64,000 nt of DNA from Citrifermentans bemidjiense Bem (GTDB taxonomy: Bacteria > Desulfobacterota > Desulfuromonadia > Geobacterales > Geobacteraceae): NCBI RefSeq assembly GCF_000020725.1, contig NC_011146.1, positions 3,972,001 through 4,036,000 of the forward strand, written 5' to 3'. The notes below the pieces were generated by a model. It was not told the DNA's origin. It saw nothing but the letters and a program-made list of their open reading frames with translations, and did not search any database. Of the stretch, positions 40,584 to 51,724 are shown piece by piece. The stretch's first letter is position 1. Every line of letters begins with the position of its first letter. The position numbers and the translations under genes were made by a program.

Positions 40584-42689
40584 CTACTCCTGGGGCGCGG
40601 TCTCGCCGGGCTCCTGAGGTTGCCCCCCGGGCTCCTGTATCGGCTCCTCCGGCGGGGTCGCCTCAACCGGCTGCTCCGGCGGCGTCAACTGCTCAGGCTG
40701 CTCCGGCGGGGTCAGCTGCTCCGGCTGGGGCTGCGGTTCCGGGGCCACATGCTCCATATCGTCGCCGCCATGCTTGGAGCAGTACTTGGTCGGCTCGGTC
40801 CCCACGATGTAGAACTCCTCCCTGGTGGTCGGGCAGTTGGGTGTGGCAAGCTCCCCGGTGGTCGGGTCGATGGTGGCGCTGACCACGCCATCGGGTTTGG
40901 GGAAGTCGACCGCGGGTTTGCCGGCCGTGGCCAGCCGCATGAAACGCTCCCAGATCGGCGCGGACACGGCGCCGCCGGTGAACCCTCTGCCGACCGGCTT
41001 GGGCTTGTCGTAGCCGACCCAGACGCCGGTGATGATCTGGGGGGTGTAGCCTACGAACCAGGCATCGCGATAGTCGTCGGTGGTACCGGTCTTGCCGGCG
41101 GCGGGTCGCTGCGAGGCGAATTTCTTCAGCCCCTTCGCGGTCCCGTATTCCAGCACGTCCTTCATCATCTCGGTGGTCACGTAGGCGGTGACCGGCGGCA
41201 GGACCGGCGCCACCACCGGCGGGTTCTCGGTCCAGGCGCGGCGGCTGCGGTCGAAGACGCGGATGATGGTGCGCGCCTCGGAGCGGAAGCCTCCGTTGGC
41301 AAGCGGGGTATAGGCGGAAACCAGGTCGTTCAGCGTCACCTCGTCGGTCCCAAGCGCAAGCGAGAGGTCGTTCGGGTTGCGAAGGGAAAGCCCGAGGCTT
41401 CCCGCGAAGCCGACGAAGTTGTTGACCCCGATGGCGTCGAGGAGCTTCACGGTGATCACGTTGTTCGAGTGCGCGAGCGCCTGCCGAAGCGACAGCTCGC
41501 CGTACGACTTCCGCTCGTAGTTCTGCGGCTTCCAGATTTGGCCGTTGCCGCGGTTGTAGGCGACCGGGTGATCGTCCAGGATGCTTCCCGCGGTGAAGCC
41601 GTTTTCCAGCGCATCGGCGAAGATGAGCGGCTTGATGGCCGAGCCCGGCTGCCTTTTCGCCGAGAAGGCGCGGTTGAAACCGACCTTCCCGTCGGTCCCG
41701 CCGACGGCGGCAAGGACGTCGCCCGTTTTCAGGTCGAGGCTCAACAGGGCCCCCTGCAGGTTGGGGTTCACCTTCTTCACCCCCTCGCGCAGCACCTTCT
41801 CCGCGTGCTTTTGCAGGTCGAGGTCGAGCGCGGCGATCACGTCCAGACCCCCCTGCTCGACGACCTTCGCGCCGTAGCGCTCCATCAGTTGCCGGCGCAC
41901 CAGGTCGAGGTACCCCTGGGCCTGCCCCGATTTGATCACGGTGGCAGGGTGCGCCTCGATGGCGCGCTTTTGCGCGGGAGTGATCATCTTGACGTCTAGC
42001 ATCCGCTTCAATACGGTGCTGCGGCGCGCGCTCACCTTGGCCGTATCCCCCAGCGGGTTGTAGCGCCCCGGGTTCTTCGGGACCCCCGCTAATAGGGAGC
42101 ATTCCGCCTCGGTCAGCTCCTCCGGGTTCTTGTCGAAATAAAGGCGCGCCGCCTGCGCAACCCCCCAGGCCCCGTTGCCGAAGTAAATCTCGTTGAAGTA
42201 CATCTCCAGAATCTGGTCCTTGGTGTACTTCTTCTCGAAATCGATGGCGAGCTGCACCTCCTTGACCTTGCGGTCGATCGACTTCTCGCCGGAGAGGTAC
42301 TTGTTCTTGATGAGCTGCTGGGTGATGGTCGAGCCCCCCTCGGCGAGCCTCCCCTTGACCACGTCCTTTACCAGTGCGCGCGCGATGCCGCGCACGTCGA
42401 TCCCCTGGTGCTGGTAGAAGCGGGCGTCCTCGGTGGCGATGAGCGCGTTTCTCAAGAAGACCGGGATGCGCTCGATGCCGACCCAGTAGCGCTGGCTTGA
42501 CATGATCCGCCCCACGAAACGCTGCTGGTTGTCGAAGACCCGGATCGAGCTGTAGCCGTGCGGCAGCTGCGGGTAGGTGGCGATCTGCGCCCCGGCGGGC
42601 GCGGCTAGAGAGAGGCTGAAAGCCAAAAGGATGGCGAAGGGGATGAGGTGCCTGAGGGCCTTGAGGAAAGAGTGCCTGTCGGAGAGCAC
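40584..42689 (-). CDS. Class A penicillin-binding protein (PBP1A type)
   Basis: 701 aa bifunctional peptidoglycan synthase. An N-terminal signal-anchor (~15-34) is followed by the GT51 glycosyltransferase with catalytic Glu87 in ATEDARFYQHQG, GGSTITQQL and RKVKEV. The transpeptidase domain has Ser350 and Lys353 in QPGSAIKP, SNN at 408-410 and KTGTTDD at 533. A proline/glutamate-rich tail with PEQLTPPEQP repeats closes the protein. The signal segment resembles a cleavable one (APAGAQ), which would be unusual. It lies 90 bases downstream of the PLD-like gene. Confidence 0.95.
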   Translation of the reverse strand: MLSDRHSFLKALRHLIPFAILLAFSLSLAAPAGAQIATYPQLPHGYSSIRVFDNQQRFVGRIMSSQRYWVGIERIPVFLRNALIATEDARFYQHQGIDVRGIARALVKDVVKGRLAEGGSTITQQLIKNKYLSGEKSIDRKVKEVQLAIDFEKKYTKDQILEMYFNEIYFGNGAWGVAQAARLYFDKNPEELTEAECSLLAGVPKNPGRYNPLGDTAKVSARRSTVLKRMLDVKMITPAQKRAIEAHPATVIKSGQAQGYLDLVRRQLMERYGAKVVEQGGLDVIAALDLDLQKHAEKVLREGVKKVNPNLQGALLSLDLKTGDVLAAVGGTDGKVGFNRAFSAKRQPGSAIKPLIFADALENGFTAGSILDDHPVAYNRGNGQIWKPQNYERKSYGELSLRQALAHSNNVITVKLLDAIGVNNFVGFAGSLGLSLRNPNDLSLALGTDEVTLNDLVSAYTPLANGGFRSEARTIIRVFDRSRRAWTENPPVVAPVLPPVTAYVTTEMMKDVLEYGTAKGLKKFASQRPAAGKTGTTDDYRDAWFVGYTPQIITGVWVGYDKPKPVGRGFTGGAVSAPIWERFMRLATAGKPAVDFPKPDGVVSATIDPTTGELATPNCPTTREEFYIVGTEPTKYCSKHGGDDMEHVAPEPQPQPEQLTPPEQPEQLTPPEQPVEATPPEEPIQEPGGQPQEPGETAPQE

Positions 42690-42779
42690 GTTGTTTGCTC
42701 CTTTTGCATCGTCCCCCCTCCCCTCGGGAGGGGATCGGCGGGTGGGGCGCTTGCTGCAACGGAGGGGAGGACGGCTTTC

Positions 42780-43322
42780 TTACCGTATCCCTTCCAGGTA
42801 TTTCGCGGTCTGCGCGGCCAATTCCGGCGAGTCCACCAGGAGCGAGAGCTCGCGGTTTCGGGAAAGCGCCGCGTGGCTCAGGTTGTGGCTCCCGATCATG
42901 ACGTAGCGCCCGTCGATCACCACCGCCTTTACATGGGTGACGCGCCTCCCCCCGGGGATGACCACCCGGACCCCGCCGCGGGAAAGAGCCCTTGCCGCGG
43001 CCCGGTTCTCGCGCGCGACCGGCTTCCCCCCTTCGAGGATCACGGTCACCTCCACGCCGCGCTTTCCGGCCTGGATCAGTTCCGCCGCCAAAGCCGCCGG
43101 CAGGTTGTCCCGGCGCTCCCCCACCTTGAAAAGGTAAAAGGCGCAGATGATGCGCCTTTTCGCCTCGCGGATCCGCTTTACGAGCGCCCCGTCGTAAGCC
43201 GCGTCGGCCAGAAGGACGGCCTTTGCCCCCTCGGGCTGCAGGGGCGCAGCGGGGACGGGATGGGGGGCAAGCAAAAGCGCCGCAAGCGCCCACGCCGATC
43301 CCGTCTGCAGGGCCTTTCTCAA
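42780..43322 (-). CDS. Secreted phospholipase D-like (HKD) protein
   Basis: 180 aa. A signal peptide ([20 protein letters not shown]) is followed by a single PLD domain: [20 protein letters not shown] and the HKD motif [20 protein letters not shown]. This resembles Nuc-type single-HKD proteins that dimerise to act as nucleases or phosphodiesterases. The start is taken as TTG 43322, overlapping the dnaJ stop (TTGA), because it is the only nearby start that gives a signal peptide. A ribosome-binding site is weak, so translation may depend on dnaJ. The longer frame to 43871 is the dnaJ shadow. Confidence 0.8.
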   Translation of the reverse strand: MRKALQTGSAWALAALLLAPHPVPAAPLQPEGAKAVLLADAAYDGALVKRIREAKRRIICAFYLFKVGERRDNLPAALAAELIQAGKRGVEVTVILEGGKPVARENRAAARALSRGGVRVVIPGGRRVTHVKAVVIDGRYVMIGSHNLSHAALSRNRELSLLVDSPELAAQTAKYLEGIR

Positions 43323-44443
43323 GTGAAGATGTCCATGACCTTGGAGAAGAAGTTCTTGCGCATGGGGTTCACGTCCTCGCCGCTGATGCGGGCGAACTCC
43401 TCCAAAAGGTCGCGCTGCTGCCGGTTCAGGTTGGTCGGGGTCTCCACCTTGGCGACCACCAGGTGGTCGCCGCGCCCGTAGCCCTGCAGCGCCGGGACAC
43501 CCTTGCCGCGCATCCTGAAGACGGCGCCGGACTGGGTACCTTCGGGTATCTTCATCCCCACCTTGCCGTCGAGCGTCGGCACATCTATCTCGCAGCCCAG
43601 GGCCGCCTGGGTGAAGCTGATGGGGATCTCGCAGATGACGTCGTTGTCCTCGCGCCGGAAAAGCGGGTGCTCGCGCACGGTCAGCGCCACGTACAGGTCG
43701 CCGTTGCCCCCCCCTTTGGCACCCTGCCCCCCTTCGCCGGAGAGCTTCAGCCTGATGCCGGTCTCCACCCCGGGAGGAACCTTCACCGAGATGGTCTTCT
43801 TGTCCCGCACCGTCCCGGCACCCCGGCAGGTGGGGCAGGGATGCTCGACCACGCGCCCTTCGCCGTTGCAATGGGAGCAGGTCTTGCTCACGCTGAAGAA
43901 ACCCTGCTGGAAACGCATCTGCCCGGCACCCTGGCAGGTGGGGCAGGTCTTCGGGGTGGTCCCGGGCTTAGCGCCGGAGCCGCCGCAGGCGTCGCAGCGC
44001 TTGGAGTAGGGGATGTCGATCTTTTTCTCGGCCCCGAAGGCGGCTTCCTCGAAGGTCACCTCCAGGTTGTACTGCAGGTCGTCGCCCCTTCTGCCGCGCG
44101 CCCCCTTCTGCCTCCCGCCGCCGAACACCTCGCCGAAAATATCGCCGAAGATGTCGCCGAAGGGGGAAGCGCCGAAACCGCCGAAGCCCCCCGAGGAGAA
44201 GCCGTTGCCGTTGACGCCGGCGTGGCCGAACTGGTCGTAGCGCGCCCTCTTCTCGCCGTCGGAGAGTACCTCGTACGCCTCGGAGATCTCCTTGAACCTG
44301 TCCTCGCTCGCCTTGTCCCCCGGGTTCTTGTCGGGGTGATACTTGATAGCCAGCCGCCGGTACGCCTTCTTGATCTCGGTCTCGGAGGCGTTCTTGTTCA
44401 CTTCGAGTAGTTCGTAGTAATCCTGTTTTTCACCGTTTGCCAA
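43319..44443 (-). CDS. dnaJ: Chaperone DnaJ (Hsp40)
   Basis: 374 aa co-chaperone of DnaK. The J domain (~6-70) has YHPDKNPG. A Gly/Phe-rich linker (~75-115) leads to four zinc-binding repeats [24 protein letters not shown] and CPTCRGAG, and the C-terminal substrate-binding domains follow. The start is taken as TTG 44443 ([13 protein letters not shown]), with GAGGG seven bases upstream; an in-frame GTG at 44461 is an alternative. It follows dnaK on the same strand with a hairpin in between. Confidence 0.96.
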   Translation of the reverse strand: MANGEKQDYYELLEVNKNASETEIKKAYRRLAIKYHPDKNPGDKASEDRFKEISEAYEVLSDGEKRARYDQFGHAGVNGNGFSSGGFGGFGASPFGDIFGDIFGEVFGGGRQKGARGRRGDDLQYNLEVTFEEAAFGAEKKIDIPYSKRCDACGGSGAKPGTTPKTCPTCQGAGQMRFQQGFFSVSKTCSHCNGEGRVVEHPCPTCRGAGTVRDKKTISVKVPPGVETGIRLKLSGEGGQGAKGGGNGDLYVALTVREHPLFRREDNDVICEIPISFTQAALGCEIDVPTLDGKVGMKIPEGTQSGAVFRMRGKGVPALQGYGRGDHLVVAKVETPTNLNRQQRDLLEEFARISGEDVNPMRKNFFSKVMDIFT

Positions 44444-44466
44444 TGTATGCCCTCGTAACACAAAGA

Positions 44467-44491
44467 GCAGCGTCCCCTAATGAGACGCTGC
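44467..44491 (-). promoter_or_regulatory. dnaK-dnaJ intercistronic hairpin
   Basis: GCAGCGTC-TCATTAGGG-GACGCTGC on the minus strand, followed by a weak CTCTTTGTGTT. It probably lowers dnaJ expression relative to dnaK by partial termination or by stabilising the upstream mRNA. Confidence 0.6.
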
Positions 44492-44559
44492 CCGTTGCGC
44501 GCTTTTATTTTCTGCAGGCGCCATCTTCTATCAAAGCGCCCCGTATTTGCAACCTTTTC

Positions 44560-46482
<1,923 letters not shown>

Positions 46483-46563
46483 GTGTATGCCTCCTAGTTT
46501 GGTAACTGTATTTGCAAGCTAGTCATCCCCCGGTCGAAAAACAAGGGGGTGTGAGAAAAAAAT

Positions 46564-46645
46564 CGGGGCTGGGGGCTAAGGACTGGGGGCTGGAAAAACC
46601 TCTCGGTCTTCCCTAGCCCCTAGCCCCTGATCCCTAGTCCCTGCC
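46564..46645. repeat. GGGGCTA-type intergenic repeat
   Basis: GGGGCTGGGGGCTAAGGACT and, further on, complementary CCCTAGCCCCTAGCCCCTGA units form a degenerate inverted repeat between grpE and dnaK. A single related GGGGCTAGGGGCTGGG stretch occurs at 4904-4920 between thiE-thiD and thiC. Confidence 0.7.
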
Positions 46646-46646
46646 G

Positions 46647-47213
46647 TCAAGCCGCAGGCTTGACGGCTACCGTGACCATGGCCGGGCGGAGCAGGCGCTC
46701 GTTTAAGAGGTACCCCTTCTGGAACACGGCAACTATGGTGTTCGGCTCCTGGTCCGCGCTCTCCACCTGCCCCATGGCCTGGTGGAACTCGGGATTGAAG
46801 GGTGTCCCTTGCGGCGTCTCGACCGGGGTCACTCCGAACTTCTTCAGTGCGGAGAGGAGCATGCTGAGGGTCAGCCTCACCCCCTCGACGATCGCCGACT
46901 CTTCGTTGGCGTGGTCGATGGCGCGCTCCAGGTTGTCCAGCGCCGGGAGGATCTCCATTATGACCTCCTCTTTGCCGTACTTGAGGATCTCTTCCTTCTC
47001 CTTTTGCACCCGCTTCCTGTAGTTCTCAAGGTCGGCCCTCTCGCGCAGGTACTTGTCCCAGTTGGCTGCCGATTCGAGTCCCTTGGCGGCCAGCGCCTCT
47101 TCAAGTTCCTTGATGCGATCGGCGTCGGAAAGCGGCTGCGCCACTTCGACCTTTTCCTGCGACGCGTCCGCCTTCTTCTCATGCTGATGCGAATCGTGCT
47201 TTTTCTTGTCCAT
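46647..47213 (-). CDS. grpE: Nucleotide exchange factor GrpE
   Basis: 188 aa. Charged, disordered N-terminus ([20 protein letters not shown]), then a long coiled coil (~30-90) with [20 protein letters not shown], and a C-terminal beta domain with [11 protein letters not shown] and [20 protein letters not shown]. It accelerates ADP release from DnaK. It lies 24 bases after hrcA and before dnaK in the conserved stress operon order. Confidence 0.97.
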
Positions 47214-47237
47214 CCGCTTCTTTTCTCCTTTATTCCG

Positions 47238-48269
47238 CTACTCGACTTCGAGCAGACGGCTGATCAGCTTGGCTGTGTAATCAACGATGGGGATCACCCT
47301 GCCGTACCCCATGCGGGTAGGCCCTATCACCCCGAGGACGCCTACCGTGTCCTTCCCGGTCATGTAGGTGGAGGTGACGAGACTCATCCCCTCCATCTTG
47401 AGGAGGTTCGACTCCGAACCTATGAAGATCTGCACCCCCCCGGCCGACAGCGAACGGTCCAAAAGGTCTAAGAGCATGCTCTTTTTCTCGAAGGTGCGGA
47501 AGATCTCCCGCATCTTGGCCGTGTCGGCGAATTCGGGCTGCTCCAGGATGTTCGCCTGCCCTTCCAGGAAGATCTCGGCCCCGTCGGCCTGTATGGTCTG
47601 CTGCGAAAGGGTCAACGCCCGCGCCATCATGGTGTCGTAGCGCACCTTCTCGTTTTGCATCTCGCTTAAAAGCCGCTCGCGCACCTGGGCAATGGTGAGC
47701 CCCTGCAGCATCCCGTTCAGGTAGTTGGCCATCCGGACCAGGTCTTCCTGCGCGATCTCCTCGCCGGTCTCCAGGAGCCGGTTCTGCACCGTACCGTTTT
47801 GCGAAACCAGGATGGCGAGCACCCTGCGGCTCGACAGCTTGACGAATTCCATCTGGTGGAAGACGTTGGCGGAGAGGTGCGGCGCCATCACCACCCCCAT
47901 GTAACTGGAGGTCGAGGAGAGGAGCCGGCTGGTTTCCTTGAGCACCTCGGCGAGGTCCCTTCCCGCCATCCGGCAACGCCTTCTGATCTCCTCCCGGTTG
48001 TCCCGGGCGAGGTTCTTCACCTCGAGAATGGAGTTGACGTACAGGCGGTAGGCCTTGTCGGTCGGGATGCGCCCGGCGGAGGTGTGCGGGGAGGTGAGAA
48101 GTCCCATCTCCTCCAGGTCCGACATGACGTTTCTCACCGTAGCCGGGGAGAGCGCCAGCGCATGGCTGCGCGTTATGGTCCTGCTGCCAACAGGTTCGGC
48201 TGTTGCGATGTAATCCTCGATCACCGCCTCGAGGATGCGTTTGCTGCGCTCGGAAAGTTGCTCTTCCAT
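47238..48269 (-). CDS. hrcA: Heat-inducible transcription repressor HrcA
   Basis: 343 aa from MEEQLSERSKRILEAVIEDY. An N-terminal winged helix (ALALSPATVRNVMSDLEEMG, then SPHTSAGRIPTDKAYR) binds CIRCE. The remaining GAF-like and dimerisation regions are standard (GVIGPTRMGYGRVIPIVDYT). ATG 48269 has GAGGTAAGAG upstream; the ORF extension to 48353 would cover the operator and promoter and is rejected. It represses its own operon (hrcA-grpE-dnaK-dnaJ) through the perfect CIRCE 21 bases before the start. Confidence 0.98.
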   Translation of the reverse strand: MEEQLSERSKRILEAVIEDYIATAEPVGSRTITRSHALALSPATVRNVMSDLEEMGLLTSPHTSAGRIPTDKAYRLYVNSILEVKNLARDNREEIRRRCRMAGRDLAEVLKETSRLLSSTSSYMGVVMAPHLSANVFHQMEFVKLSSRRVLAILVSQNGTVQNRLLETGEEIAQEDLVRMANYLNGMLQGLTIAQVRERLLSEMQNEKVRYDTMMARALTLSQQTIQADGAEIFLEGQANILEQPEFADTAKMREIFRTFEKKSMLLDLLDRSLSAGGVQIFIGSESNLLKMEGMSLVTSTYMTGKDTVGVLGVIGPTRMGYGRVIPIVDYTAKLISRLLEVE

Positions 48270-48289
48270 ATCTCTTACCTCAAAAGCGA

Positions 48290-48316
48290 TTAGCACTCCA
48301 AAAGTTCGAGTGCTAA
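48290..48316. promoter_or_regulatory. CIRCE operator
   Basis: TTAGCACTC, nine bases, GAGTGCTAA: a perfect match to the HrcA-binding consensus, just downstream of the promoter of the operon. Confidence 0.98.
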
Positions 48317-48324
48317 CGCGCTTC

Positions 48325-48353
48325 AAGTTAGCAACGCCACTCTGCTTTGTCAA
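48325..48353 (-). promoter_or_regulatory. Sigma70-type promoter of the hrcA operon
   Basis: TTGACA (48353-48348), 17-base spacer, TAACTT (48330-48325). The start point would fall at the edge of CIRCE, so bound HrcA would block initiation. Confidence 0.85.
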
Positions 48354-48379
48354 GGGGGGAGTCGGTATTGGAGGGGAAA

Positions 48380-49525
48380 TTAGACGAAGCTGGAGAAGAT
48401 GCTGTTGGCGAGGATGACGGAGCCGGGGGATATGCTGATGCGGCTCCCTTCCCTGGTGAGGGCGCCCTTTTTTTCCAGCGCCGCCACCTGCTTAAGGTGC
48501 GGCGCCAGCGCGCTCTCCCCATAGCGCTCGGAAAGCGGAGCCAGGTCGAGCCCGTCGAGCATCCTGAGGCCCAAAAAGAAGCATTCGGAAAGCGCGTCTT
48601 CCAGGGTCAGCTGCTCCGGTTCCTCGTCCACGGGGAGCCCTGCCCGGATCCCCGCGGCGTACGCCGCCGCGTCGCCGGGGTTCTTCCAGCGGCGCCCGAG
48701 CCCGTCCGGGTTCCAAAACGAATGTGCGCCGGCGCCGAAGCCTAGATAGCTTACCCGGCTCCAGTAGGCGGAGTTGTGGCGGGAATGGCGTCCGGGTTTC
48801 GCGTAGTTGGAGATCTCGTAGTGGCGGTACCCCGCGGCGGAGAGAACGTCCGAGGTCGCCTCGAACATCGCGGCGGCTTCTTCTTCGGATGGAAGCGCGA
48901 GCGCCCCCTCCTCGTGGAGCCGCTCGAACGGCGTACCCTCCTCTATGGAGAGCGCGTAGGCGGAGACGTGCTCGGGATCGAGCGAGACGGCAAGCTCCAG
49001 CGCCTCGCGCCACTGAGAAAGGGACTGCCCCGGCAGGGAGTGCATCAGGTCAATGCTGATGTTGTCGAAACCGGCGCGGCGCGCATCCTGGAAGGCGGAT
49101 AGGGCCTCGGCGGAGCTGTGCACGCGCCCCAGCCGCCGCAAAAGGCGGTCCTCGAAGGACTGGATCCCCAGCGACAGGCGGTTCACCCCGGCCATCCGGT
49201 ACCCCTGCAGGCGTTCGGGCGTGAGCGTCCCCGGGTTCGCCTCCAGAGTGACCTCCGCGTCAGGCTCCAGCGAGAAGTTGTCTCGCGCCGCGGCGACGAT
49301 CAGCCCCACCAGTTCCGGCGCCATCAGCGACGGGGTCCCCCCCCCGAGGTAAAGGGTCGGGGCGCTGACCGGCTCGGGAAGCGCCGCCTGCCTGAGCGCC
49401 ATCTCTTTCAGCAGCAGCTCCACGTACTCCCGATGGTCGTCGCCTGTAGCGGGAGTCGAGTTGAAGTCGCAGTAGAGGCACTTTTTCAGACAAAAGGGGA
49501 AATGCAGGTACAGTCCGGCACGCAT
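48380..49525 (-). CDS. hemW: Radical-SAM haem chaperone HemW
   Basis: 381 aa. The radical-SAM cluster CLKKCLYCDFNS begins at residue 12 after LYLHFPF. LYLGGGTPSLM, VTLEANPGTL, RLSLGIQSF and DLMHSLPGQ are the coproporphyrinogen-dehydrogenase-like motifs, and the C-terminal HemN domain follows. It lacks the longer N-terminus and the extra cysteine usage of true HemN, so HemW (haem insertion) is the better name. It precedes the hrcA operon with its own start, ATG 49525. Confidence 0.92.
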   Translation of the reverse strand: MRAGLYLHFPFCLKKCLYCDFNSTPATGDDHREYVELLLKEMALRQAALPEPVSAPTLYLGGGTPSLMAPELVGLIVAAARDNFSLEPDAEVTLEANPGTLTPERLQGYRMAGVNRLSLGIQSFEDRLLRRLGRVHSSAEALSAFQDARRAGFDNISIDLMHSLPGQSLSQWREALELAVSLDPEHVSAYALSIEEGTPFERLHEEGALALPSEEEAAAMFEATSDVLSAAGYRHYEISNYAKPGRHSRHNSAYWSRVSYLGFGAGAHSFWNPDGLGRRWKNPGDAAAYAAGIRAGLPVDEEPEQLTLEDALSECFFLGLRMLDGLDLAPLSERYGESALAPHLKQVAALEKKGALTREGSRISISPGSVILANSIFSSFV

Positions 49526-49723
49526 CGGGGGCTCCTTTATGGCTCAAGGTCAACATCTAGCAGATCGCCCCCCTTTTTGTCACGCAAAACAGCAGCCAAC
49601 TGCAGGAACTTGCTTGAAATCGACAGGGACTCGGATTACACTCCGAAACTCGCCGACCGCCGGTGGCCGCCATGTCCGGCCAGACTTGACATGCGGCGAT
49701 TCTTTTCCTGAAGGAGGGAGAAC

Positions 49724-50503
49724 ATGCAAAAAAGCGTCAAGGCTGCTGCGGTCCAATTCAACATCGCGCTTGCGGACGTGGACCAAAACCTCGCCTATGC
49801 CGAAAAAGCGCTGCGCCGCCTGGCCGCCCAGGGGGTGGAGCTGGCCGTATTGCCGGAAATGTGGAGCTGCGGCTTCGCCTACCGGGAGCTGAACCAGCTG
49901 GCCACGCGCACCCCGGGGATCGTCGAGAAGCTGCAGGCGCTCTCAGCCGAACTCTCCCTGACCGTCATCGGCAGCCTGCCTGAGCCGCACGGAGACAAGG
50001 TCTTCAACACCGCCTACGTAGTGGACCGCGGCAGGGTCGCAGGAAGCTACCGCAAGATGCACCTCTTCTCGCTGATGGGGGAGGACCGCCACCTGGATCG
50101 CGGCGACTCGATCCTTTTGGCGCAGACCAGCGTGGGGAGGATCGGCGTCATGATCTGCTACGACCTCCGCTTCCCGGAACTGGCGCGCAGGCTGGCGGTC
50201 GACGGCGCCGACATCATCGTCGTCCCCGGTGAGTGGCCCAAGCCGCGCGAAGAGCACTGGCGGGGACTTTTGAAGGGTCGCGCCATAGAGAACCAGCTCT
50301 TCGTGATAGCGGCCAACGCCTGCGGGGTCATCGGCAAACTCGACTTCTTCGGCTCCAGCATGATCCTCGGCCCCAAGGGGGAGGTCCTCGCGGAGGCGGG
50401 GTACGAGAACGCGGAGCCGACGGCTCTGCTCGACCCGGCCGAGATGGAAAAGTGGCGCCAGAGCATAACCTGCTTCCAGGACCGGCGCCCGGAGTGCTAT
50501 TAA
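49724..50503 (+). CDS. Nitrilase-superfamily carbon-nitrogen hydrolase (omega-amidase-like)
   Basis: 259 aa. The catalytic triad is complete: Glu45 in LAVLPEMWSCG, Lys111 in SYRKMHLF and Cys145 in VMICYDLRFPEL. Length and the motif GEWPKPREEHWRGLLKGRAI point to the Nit2/omega-amidase-like branch, which hydrolyses alpha-keto acid omega-amides such as alpha-ketoglutaramate. Substrate assignment by motif is tentative. AAGGAGGGAG precedes the ATG. It is followed by the tol-pal operon, probably from a separate promoter in the 123-base gap. Confidence 0.92.
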   Translation: MQKSVKAAAVQFNIALADVDQNLAYAEKALRRLAAQGVELAVLPEMWSCGFAYRELNQLATRTPGIVEKLQALSAELSLTVIGSLPEPHGDKVFNTAYVVDRGRVAGSYRKMHLFSLMGEDRHLDRGDSILLAQTSVGRIGVMICYDLRFPELARRLAVDGADIIVVPGEWPKPREEHWRGLLKGRAIENQLFVIAANACGVIGKLDFFGSSMILGPKGEVLAEAGYENAEPTALLDPAEMEKWRQSITCFQDRRPECY

Positions 50504-50626
50504 ATAGAGCCCGGGGGCTGTGAAGGGTAACCCCGCGCCCCCGTGCGCGCTTTCTTTACAGTTGACTTCGCATTGCGTAAAGCATATTTTCCCTGTTTGA
50601 TCACCATCTAACCGGAGGTATCTTCC

Positions 50627-51301
50627 GTGGGCATGTTCGCTTCGACCGGCCTGGTCGTAAAACTGGTTCTTTTCCTTTTGCTCTACTTCTCGGTCGTCTC
50701 CTGGGGCATCATCTTCTACAAGCTGCTGCAGGTCTCCCGCGCCAACGGCGCCTCCGAGCGCTTTCTCGACTTCTTCTGGAAGGCCAAGCGCTTCGACGCC
50801 ATCAGCGGTCAGCTGGACCGCTTCGCCAACTCCCCCCTTACCGTGCTTTTCCAGGAAGGGTACGGGGAGCTGAAGAAGCTCCAGGAAAAGATTGAGGAGA
50901 AGGCCGACCCCACCAGCATCAGCACCGACCTGGGGGGGATCGACAACATCGCCCGCGCCCTGCGCCGCGCCACCACCTCCGAGATCACCCGCCTGGAAAA
51001 GTACCTGACCTTCCTGGCCACGACAGGCGCCACCGCCCCCTTCATCGGCCTCTTCGGCACCGTCTGGGGGATCATGACCGCCTTCGAGAAGATCGGCCAG
51101 ACCGGTTCCGCCTCGCTCGCCGTCGTCGCCCCGGGGATCGCCGAGGCGCTCATCGCCACCGCCATCGGCCTCGTTGCGGCGATACCCGCCGTCATGGGGT
51201 ACAACCACTTCCAGCACAAGATCAAGGTGCTCATCTCGGAGATGGACAGCTTCTCCACCGAGTTCCTCAACATCGTGCAGCGCAACTTCGCGGGGAGATA
51301 A
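50627..51301 (+). CDS. tolQ: TolQ proton-channel protein
   Basis: 224 aa with three transmembrane helices (~10-32, ~125-148, ~165-190). The MotA/TolQ/ExbB signature is FLATTGATAPFIGLFGTVWG, then APGIAEALIATAIGLVAAIP. With TolR it forms the proton-driven motor of the envelope constriction system. GTG 50627 is preferred because GGAGG is eight bases upstream; ATG 50633 is possible. It is the first gene of a six-gene operon. Confidence 0.96.
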   Translation: MGMFASTGLVVKLVLFLLLYFSVVSWGIIFYKLLQVSRANGASERFLDFFWKAKRFDAISGQLDRFANSPLTVLFQEGYGELKKLQEKIEEKADPTSISTDLGGIDNIARALRRATTSEITRLEKYLTFLATTGATAPFIGLFGTVWGIMTAFEKIGQTGSASLAVVAPGIAEALIATAIGLVAAIPAVMGYNHFQHKIKVLISEMDSFSTEFLNIVQRNFAGR

Positions 51302-51304
51302 GCC

Positions 51305-51724
51305 ATGGAGTTCGGCAACAGGGATAACGGCGACCGCGGCACAATGTCGCAGATCAACGTGACGCCGCTGGTCGACGTCATGCTGGTGCTTTTGATCATC
51401 TTCATGGTCACGGCGCCGATGATGCAGCAGGGGGTCCAGGTGAACCTCCCCAAGGCGGACACCAAGGCGCTGGCCCCCAAGGAGGACACCCTGGTGGTCT
51501 CCCTGGAGCAGTCCGGCAAAACCTTCATCAATTCCTCCGAAATCTCCCAGGACCAGCTCAAAGAGAAGCTCACCTCGATGCTGGCCGGCAGGGAGAAACG
51601 CGAAGTCTTCCTAAAGGCTGACCAGGCGGTCCCCTACGGCGAGGTCGTGAAGGTGATGGCCCAGATCAAGGGGGCGGGAGTCGAGCGGCTCGGCATGGTA
51701 ACGGAGTCCCCGCAGCGGCGATGA
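51305..51724 (+). CDS. tolR: TolR (ExbD-family) proton-motor component
   Basis: 139 aa. One transmembrane helix contains the proton-carrying Asp in LVDVMLVLLIIFMVTAP. The periplasmic domain follows (GVQVNLPKAD, then EVFLKADQAVPYGEVVKVMA). It starts three bases after tolQ and overlaps tolA by four bases, consistent with tight coupling. Confidence 0.96.
   Translation: MEFGNRDNGDRGTMSQINVTPLVDVMLVLLIIFMVTAPMMQQGVQVNLPKADTKALAPKEDTLVVSLEQSGKTFINSSEISQDQLKEKLTSMLAGREKREVFLKADQAVPYGEVVKVMAQIKGAGVERLGMVTESPQRR

Noticed and set aside
40693-43293. 866-aa minus-strand ORF
   Set aside because: Out-of-frame shadow of the PBP gene, rich in Arg/Gly/Pro.
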